Source: Sambucus nigra (taxonomy: Eukaryota; Streptophyta; Magnoliopsida; Dipsacales; Adoxaceae). From it: a DNA stretch of 64,000 nucleotides. The notes below the pieces were generated by a model. That model did no database searches. It saw nothing but the letters and a program-made list of their open reading frames with translations, and had not been told where the DNA came from. The position numbers and the translations under genes are program-made. Where the stretch lies: contig CASBWL010000411.1 of assembly GCA_949130495.1 (NCBI GenBank), forward strand, positions 62,001 to 126,000. Reading direction: 5' to 3'. Position 1 is the first letter of the stretch, and each line of letters starts with the position of its first letter. This document shows positions 59,009-64,000 of the stretch, one piece after another.

Positions 59009-60172
59009 GCATGGAGAAGGGCTCGGAAAGTAAATATCATCCTTTACGAGTAAGCCACCGTTTGCTTGGACCTAAAAGAAATAGTGGTCCAAAGGCCTAA
59101 AAGAAAATGGCATTCAAAGAAAAATATTTTCCAAGGCCTATTTCGTTTTAGTTGATATAGTCATTCCATAACTATATGCTTATTTTGAGGGATATTGGAT
59201 GGTATATCAACGGTTTGCACAATGTCCGTTTATCCTACTTGTACTTTCAATGTCATGACTCTATTGGTTTGTAGAATTATCAAAATTCTAGGCGTGTATG
59301 CATTGTGTATGTTTGTTCATTAAATTCAATCTATATTGTCACATGAGGTTATATTCAAATGTGATAAAGTTTGCAATCAAATGAGAACTCCGTGAACATG
59401 TTTTAAGTGACTGGGTAAAAAGATAACAATCAAATTTAATTGTTACTAGTTCACACCCCTACACTTTCTTTTTCATATCACACATTTTTGCCATACGGGC
59501 GTGAAAAGCTTATTATATTTTGTATCATGTGTGGTGTTTATACCTAGTATATGTGCGTGTGCGTTAATGATATTTATTATGTACTCATATATATGGTATT
59601 TTTTTCCTTGCCTTGCTTTCTATTCCATCTATGCTTCTAACTCGTAATTGGTATCTATCTTGTTGTTGATATCACATGCTTAGTATCTTATGTATTATAT
59701 TGGTATCACTTATTTTGCATCTTCATTGGTATCCGTTATTATTTGTATGGATTAGTTATGATTTTGTTGCCCATACGCTTTAATGCTCTAATCACTTTAA
59801 ACTTCGTCGTGTTTAAATTAGTTTTTATCCTTTGTCTATTCCTGAACAAAAAGGGGGAGAATGATAGGGGGAGAAATGGTATATATTCCTATTATTATCG
59901 TATCTTAGTTTGGACGATTTATCTTAGGGGGAGACGTCTTTCTAAGTATGTCATTGTTAGACAAAAAGGGGAGAATTAATTTAGGGGGAGTAATTATTTT
60001 AATTGAATTTAATATTATGATATTCCCTATGCGTTTGATAGTTTGCTTAAGTGTGCAGGAATTCTTCTAAGTGGCAACTTTCATTGACAAAGATATTGAT
60101 CCTTGGGTCTTGAGTCTAGTAGAGCTTGACGGCCCTTTAGGATTTTGTTTTGGTTTTTGTCCCGAAATAGCC
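58239..60172 (+). other. Noncoding 3' internal region of element H
   Basis: About 1.9 kb. It has AAATACAAAAAGATTTTT (about 58479) and AAACTCAAAAAGATTTTTG (about 58608) motifs, an (AT)n run (58976-59004), the conserved hairpin block (59017-59085), purine tracts near 59850, 59865, 59926 and 59980, and the end TAAGTGTGCAGGAATTC. No gene is supported. Confidence 0.78.
58976..59004. repeat. (AT)n microsatellite
   Basis: About 29 bases of alternating AT just before the conserved hairpin block of element H. Confidence 0.95.
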
Positions 60173-60185
60173 AAAGGGGGAGATT
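60173..60185 (+). promoter_or_regulatory. Polypurine tract of element H
   Basis: AAAGGGGGAGATT immediately before TGTAAGGACA. Confidence 0.92.
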
Positions 60186-61405
60186 TGTAAGGACACAAAT
60201 TTCCAATTGAGTCCTTTGTAGTTTTGGCTCAATTCCAGATAAAAGCAGTTGAGTCATAGGATAGTGTTCTTTTGTATCCTTCAAGCCTATGACATATTAA
60301 AGTTGAAGACGTTGCGGCCCTTTTCAAGAGAACATCATTGTCGGAGTTCAATGCCTCATTTCACATCATCAACATCAAATTCCATAGTCTCCAAAGGTAT
60401 GAATGCTTTTATATATTTGTAGGAGACTTGGAATAAAATTTTAGTGGGTGTAATGTTTATTTAATATAAAGTTTTGGGGCTTAAAATCTAAGTATGAACA
60501 TTATGTCACTTCATTCGATATTGTCGTTCGAATGAGTTTATCGTTCGAAAGTTTATTTTCTCCATGAAAAGGTTCAAGTTTTGAGTGTGTGTTTTTCAAT
60601 AAATTCTTCTTAAACATTTTTGGTTTATACCCATACTAGTTTATTCCAAGAACCACATATATATATTTGCTTGGAGTGTTTGGCACAGGGTTTATTTCTA
60701 CATCCCTCAAATAAGAAGATTGTTTTGGTTGCGGCATTCTCATGCGGTGAAAGGCACCGTGTGTGGTTGACGGTTATTCCCTAAAGCTTCATTGGTGGAT
60801 TCCAAGGTCTTGGTGGATTCCGAGATTATCGACTAAGCAGAGGTAGTTACAAGAAGACGCATCGGGGCTTGAAGGAGTCGAGTATAACAAGTCATATGTC
60901 TTATAATTGTAATTCCGTACTTAGTGGACTTAAGGCTAGGGTCGCCCGTGGTTTTTTCCCGTTGTGAGTTTTTCCTCGTACATCGCGGCGTGGTGGTTTA
61001 TTTATTTTATCTTTTTCAAAATTCACCTTAGATGCATGCTTAGGTAAAAAGATAAAATTTGGTTTAATTCTCTACTTGTTTGATTTGGTGCTAATAATAT
61101 TTTGGGTAAAATTGAAATTAACTTAATTTAAGTAATTATTTAATTTGTTAAAATTGGTTTGGCCTAATTTGGTAATATTGAAAATATGGTGTAGGCAAAT
61201 TCTAGAAATTGAGTTGAATTAATTTGGTTTAAGTTAAAAATTTATAAGCTGTTCAATTTAATTTCACTTTGAGTTTAGTTTAATTTTAATTTGAAAGAAA
61301 TTAAAATTTGTAGTTTGTGTTTTGTGTTGAACCATCTTTATTCCGCAACCTAAGATGAAATTGTTTTTGTAAAATCTAACAGTTGGGGGTCATCATTTCC
61401 TTACA
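60186..61405 (+). repeat. 3' LTR of element H, with internal deletion
   Basis: 1220 bases, starting TGTAAGGACACAAA and ending TTTCCTTACA. Relative to the 5' LTR it lacks 262 bases (the equivalent of 55201-55462), with the junction at 60549/60550 inside a TCGTTCGAA motif. The lost part holds most of the palindromes and the TATA-like sequence. Roughly 7% substitutions in the first 345 bases by eye. Confidence 0.95.
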
Positions 61406-61410
61406 TTTTG

Positions 61411-63346
61411 CAAGTATAATGAATTTCTAAATGGAAAATGTGTTTAAACCATTTAATGGGATTTTAAGGTTTAAAATTCATATTCTCATATATATAAATT
61501 TGTAGTATTTGGATGATGAATGTATAAACAAGTTTAAAGTATATTTTGTTGGGTTTAGACATAGAATAAAGAATAGTAGAAATTTTCGTCTTCAAAGTGT
61601 GAGAAAAAAATGTTAAAAAAGTGTGTTAAGTACAAAGTTGCAAGATTACATATGTTGATAAAAGGAAATGGCATTTTCTTATAAAATTAGTTTTTGAGTG
61701 TAATTAGATTTTTTTTAATAAAGAAATTAAAGAAAGATCTAGTTTGGAAAAATGATTAGTAATGATGTAGAACAAATGTTAATGGTTAAACGTTGAAAAG
61801 TTGGTGTATAACTTAATAAAGTTGTAAAAGATTAACACTTATGAAATTGGAAAGGAAATAACGATATAAAGGTGTTTTTAAGTAAGAATAATATCACTCC
61901 AAGATTAAAAAGGTGTTAAGGTGTTAAAACACTGAATAAGTTAGTATGAGTAACTTAATAGTGTTTTGGGAAAAATTAACACTTTTGAAAATGGAGTAAA
62001 AGATGAATTTGGAAACAAATGGGTAAAATGATAATTTTACTTAAAGTGTAATATTTCTATGAAATAAAAATATTGAAAAAGGTGTTACACAAATTGGTCC
62101 TAAATGAATATAATTTTTGGAATAAAATCAAGGTTTAAGTATGAAGGACATGAGATGATAAATCTCAAATTATAACACAAGTTGGGGTGTAACCCCAGTA
62201 TTCGGCTTCGGCCGAGTAAAAGGGAAAGGTGGAATAAAGTGAACATTCGTATAATGTTAAAACACATGTAAAGGAACTCGGAAGACATCGCGAAAATTAA
62301 GGAGGGCCCGGAGCCCTAGGATGAAGAACTAAAAAAACTAGCAAGAGAATAAGGTGCGCATAGCCGACGGTGTGGATCCCATTGAAGTATGCTATTATTG
62401 GAAGATTTCGAGAAAAGGTAAAGGAATAAGTAACATGTCAAGAAATGGGTTGGGTGGTGAAATGTGTTAATACAACCTAACTTGAATGAATTAATAATTG
62501 TTCTGGTAAAGGCTAAAATGGACAAGTAATGTGTAAATTGATTAATGTCCACAAGGTAAGGAAAAAGGTAAAGTAAGTGGATAAATGGGTGGTTAAGCAA
62601 CCTAAGTGGTTCAACCCATAATTTAACACGAGAATGTGTTGTAAAAGATGTCCAAAAGTTTAAGTAAGTATTTTATAACATAGTGTCGCATATGTTGAAT
62701 GGGTCATTTACAATGAAAATACTTACGTAGATTGATTAAAGTAAAAAGGGTAATTTCGGTAAAGAAATGGCTTTCAAATAAGTCAAGTGAAGTTGTTTCA
62801 ATATTTAACCGTGTGTGTTAAATAAAGTGATGAATGTCAAAATGAGAATGAGAAAGCCTTTTACAAGATTAAGGTGAATTAATTTGGATAAATAAGGTTT
62901 TCAAAAGTAAACTGTTTCACGCATTAAGTATATGTATATGTATATGTATGTTTATATATGTATACAAGGTAGTTGCATGTGCACGTAGGTATCACGTGTT
63001 AGAGTATTTTTATGTTGTTCGATTCTATACTGCATTTGTATATTTCTCACTCAGCACTCGCTCACTCTCTCACTTTGTTACGACAGGTTGGAAGCGGTTT
63101 CGTATATTGAGAGTGTTATACAGGTAAGTACTTTTTTATATTACGTTAGTAGCTCTGTATGCTTTCCATGGGTCCCACACGTAGTTTAATTTGAAACTAG
63201 AATTGCATGCTAAATAAGTGAAATGTTAATTAAAATAAATTTGGACTAGCAAAATTATATAGGTTATTTCATTGCACTTCACACAAATGCTCGGGTCGGA
63301 CCGGGTTGACTACGGGTAACCCATAAATCCGAGTCGGGGCATTAGA
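61411..63346 (+). repeat. Tekay-type LTR, right part
   Basis: Continues the LTR cut at 54837. It includes a GGCTTCGGCCGAG segment near 62203 and a leader-like stretch near 63080. It ends GTCGGGGCATTAGA, a worn inverted match to the start TGTAATACCC. The total LTR would be about 3.2 kb without element H. Limits are inferred from end similarity, not from a second copy. Confidence 0.6.
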
Positions 63347-64000
63347 ATTCGTATCAAAGTTATAGATTAAAGGTTCTTTTCGAGAGTGATGTGATGAGGT
63401 TGGTATTGGATCTTTCGATGTCGGTGTTGGTATTGGTCGGTCATGCTAGTTTGGTAACGATTTAGTTTGTGTCCTTGATGGTAAAGTCAAAGAGGTTAGC
63501 ACGACAAGTGAGTTAGTGCCAGGTGGCACGCGACCAAGTTAATAGTTATTATTTGCTTCCGTGCTTTTGATTAGATTTGTTAATAATTTACTGGTTTTCG
63601 TACAAGCTAATAGCGGTGACACCGTGATTGTTAGTGTGAGGTGCTCATGTTCCAATCCTTGAGGATGTAGAATCTTTTTAAATGTCGATAGAGTGGGATG
63701 ACGCCCATTAGGTAGGTGGCACGAGTTTCGAATAGTCAAAGTTAGAGGCTGATGGTTAGGGTGTTGTGATACTGATGATTGGTGACTAAAAGGTATATAA
63801 CCCTTACGTGTGGCGCTTACTGGTAGTTAACGTCGGTTACGTAATTATGCAAATTTGATCCTTGGGGTGATATCATAATTGATGGTAATCCGGTGAACGT
63901 ATGAATTTGTGTAGGCCAGTTGTGGAAACACCGTGATCCTTGTGTGAGATGTATTATGTCATAACTTTTATGATGAGAGTAGCCTTGGTTGTACCTAAAG
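63347..64000. other. Post-LTR sequence with primer-binding-site-like start
   Basis: ATTCGTATCAAAG at 63347 resembles ATTGGTATCAGAG, so internal sequence of a Tekay element may start here. Beyond that, no gag signature or other gene can be supported. Confidence 0.4.

Larger units (their letters stand above)
54838..61405 (+). mobile_element. Copia element H, complete gag-only element with target duplication
   Basis: 6568 bases flanked by a perfect target duplication TTTTG (54833-54837 and 61406-61410). Order: 5' LTR (54838-56324), primer-binding site (56327-56339), gag (56391-58238), noncoding 3' region (58239-60172), polypurine tract (60173-60185), 3' LTR (60186-61405). The 3' LTR has TGTAAGGA...TCCTTACA ends. 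No protease, integrase, RT or RNase H is present. This layout is the TR-GAG type of non-autonomous element. Confidence 0.96.

Overview
This is nuclear DNA from a flowering plant, and it consists of nested transposable elements. The evidence is plant-specific mobile-element families (Sirevirus-type Ty1/copia, Tat- and Tekay-type Ty3/gypsy, CACTA, L1-type LINE, plant mobile domain genes), a plant mitochondrial atp9 fragment, and AT-rich sequence between them. I found no intact host gene, no tRNA or rRNA gene and no CRISPR array. The species cannot be named from the sequence.

Layout, left to right. (1) 1-8.5 kb: tail of a Tat-like Ty3/gypsy element. Two broken genes on the minus strand (DUF7745-like at 310-1553, plant mobile domain at about 2450-4356) are followed by an array of 34 units of exactly 40 bp (4870-6229), a second array of period 160-176 bp (about 6440-7260), and an LTR-like region with a TATA box (7361). 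(2) 8.55-11.8 kb: a 5'-truncated L1-type LINE with RT, zf-RVT and RNase H domains and a poly(A)-like tail. (3) 11.8-13.43 kb and 27.24-29.03 kb: a gag-only copia element (A), split by a CACTA transposon (13430 to about 27239). That CACTA is itself split by a young gypsy element (18515-25117, target duplication CATGG). The LTR of A also carries a mitochondrial atp9 insertion (about 27925-28370).

(4) 29.3-34.8 kb: a minus-strand gag-only copia element (C). (5) 34.8-36.0 and 52.6-52.9 kb: the end of another copia copy (G), whose LTR was split by element F2 (36003-52582, target duplication CTCCT). F2 is gag-only and was split by an autonomous-type Sirevirus, element E (38822-47693, target duplication CTTTG); F2 also holds a near-solo LTR (about 48682-50221). 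(6) 53.1-63.35 kb: integrase tail and long LTR of a Tekay/Del-type gypsy element, split by another gag-only copia element, H (54838-61405, target duplication TTTTG). (7) 63.35-64 kb: degraded sequence after the Tekay LTR.

The most interesting theme is a system of copia elements. Only E encodes protease, integrase and RT/RNase H. A, C, H and F2 keep at most gag, LTRs, primer-binding site and polypurine tract. All of them share a 1.5-2 kb noncoding region before the 3' LTR, including a conserved block with hairpin potential. Their LTRs carry perfect 14-16 bp palindromes centred on TTCGAA, and one such palindrome also lies in the unrelated Tekay LTR. This fits gag-only parasites that depend on a Sirevirus for enzymes and retain shared cis-acting RNA and DNA signals.
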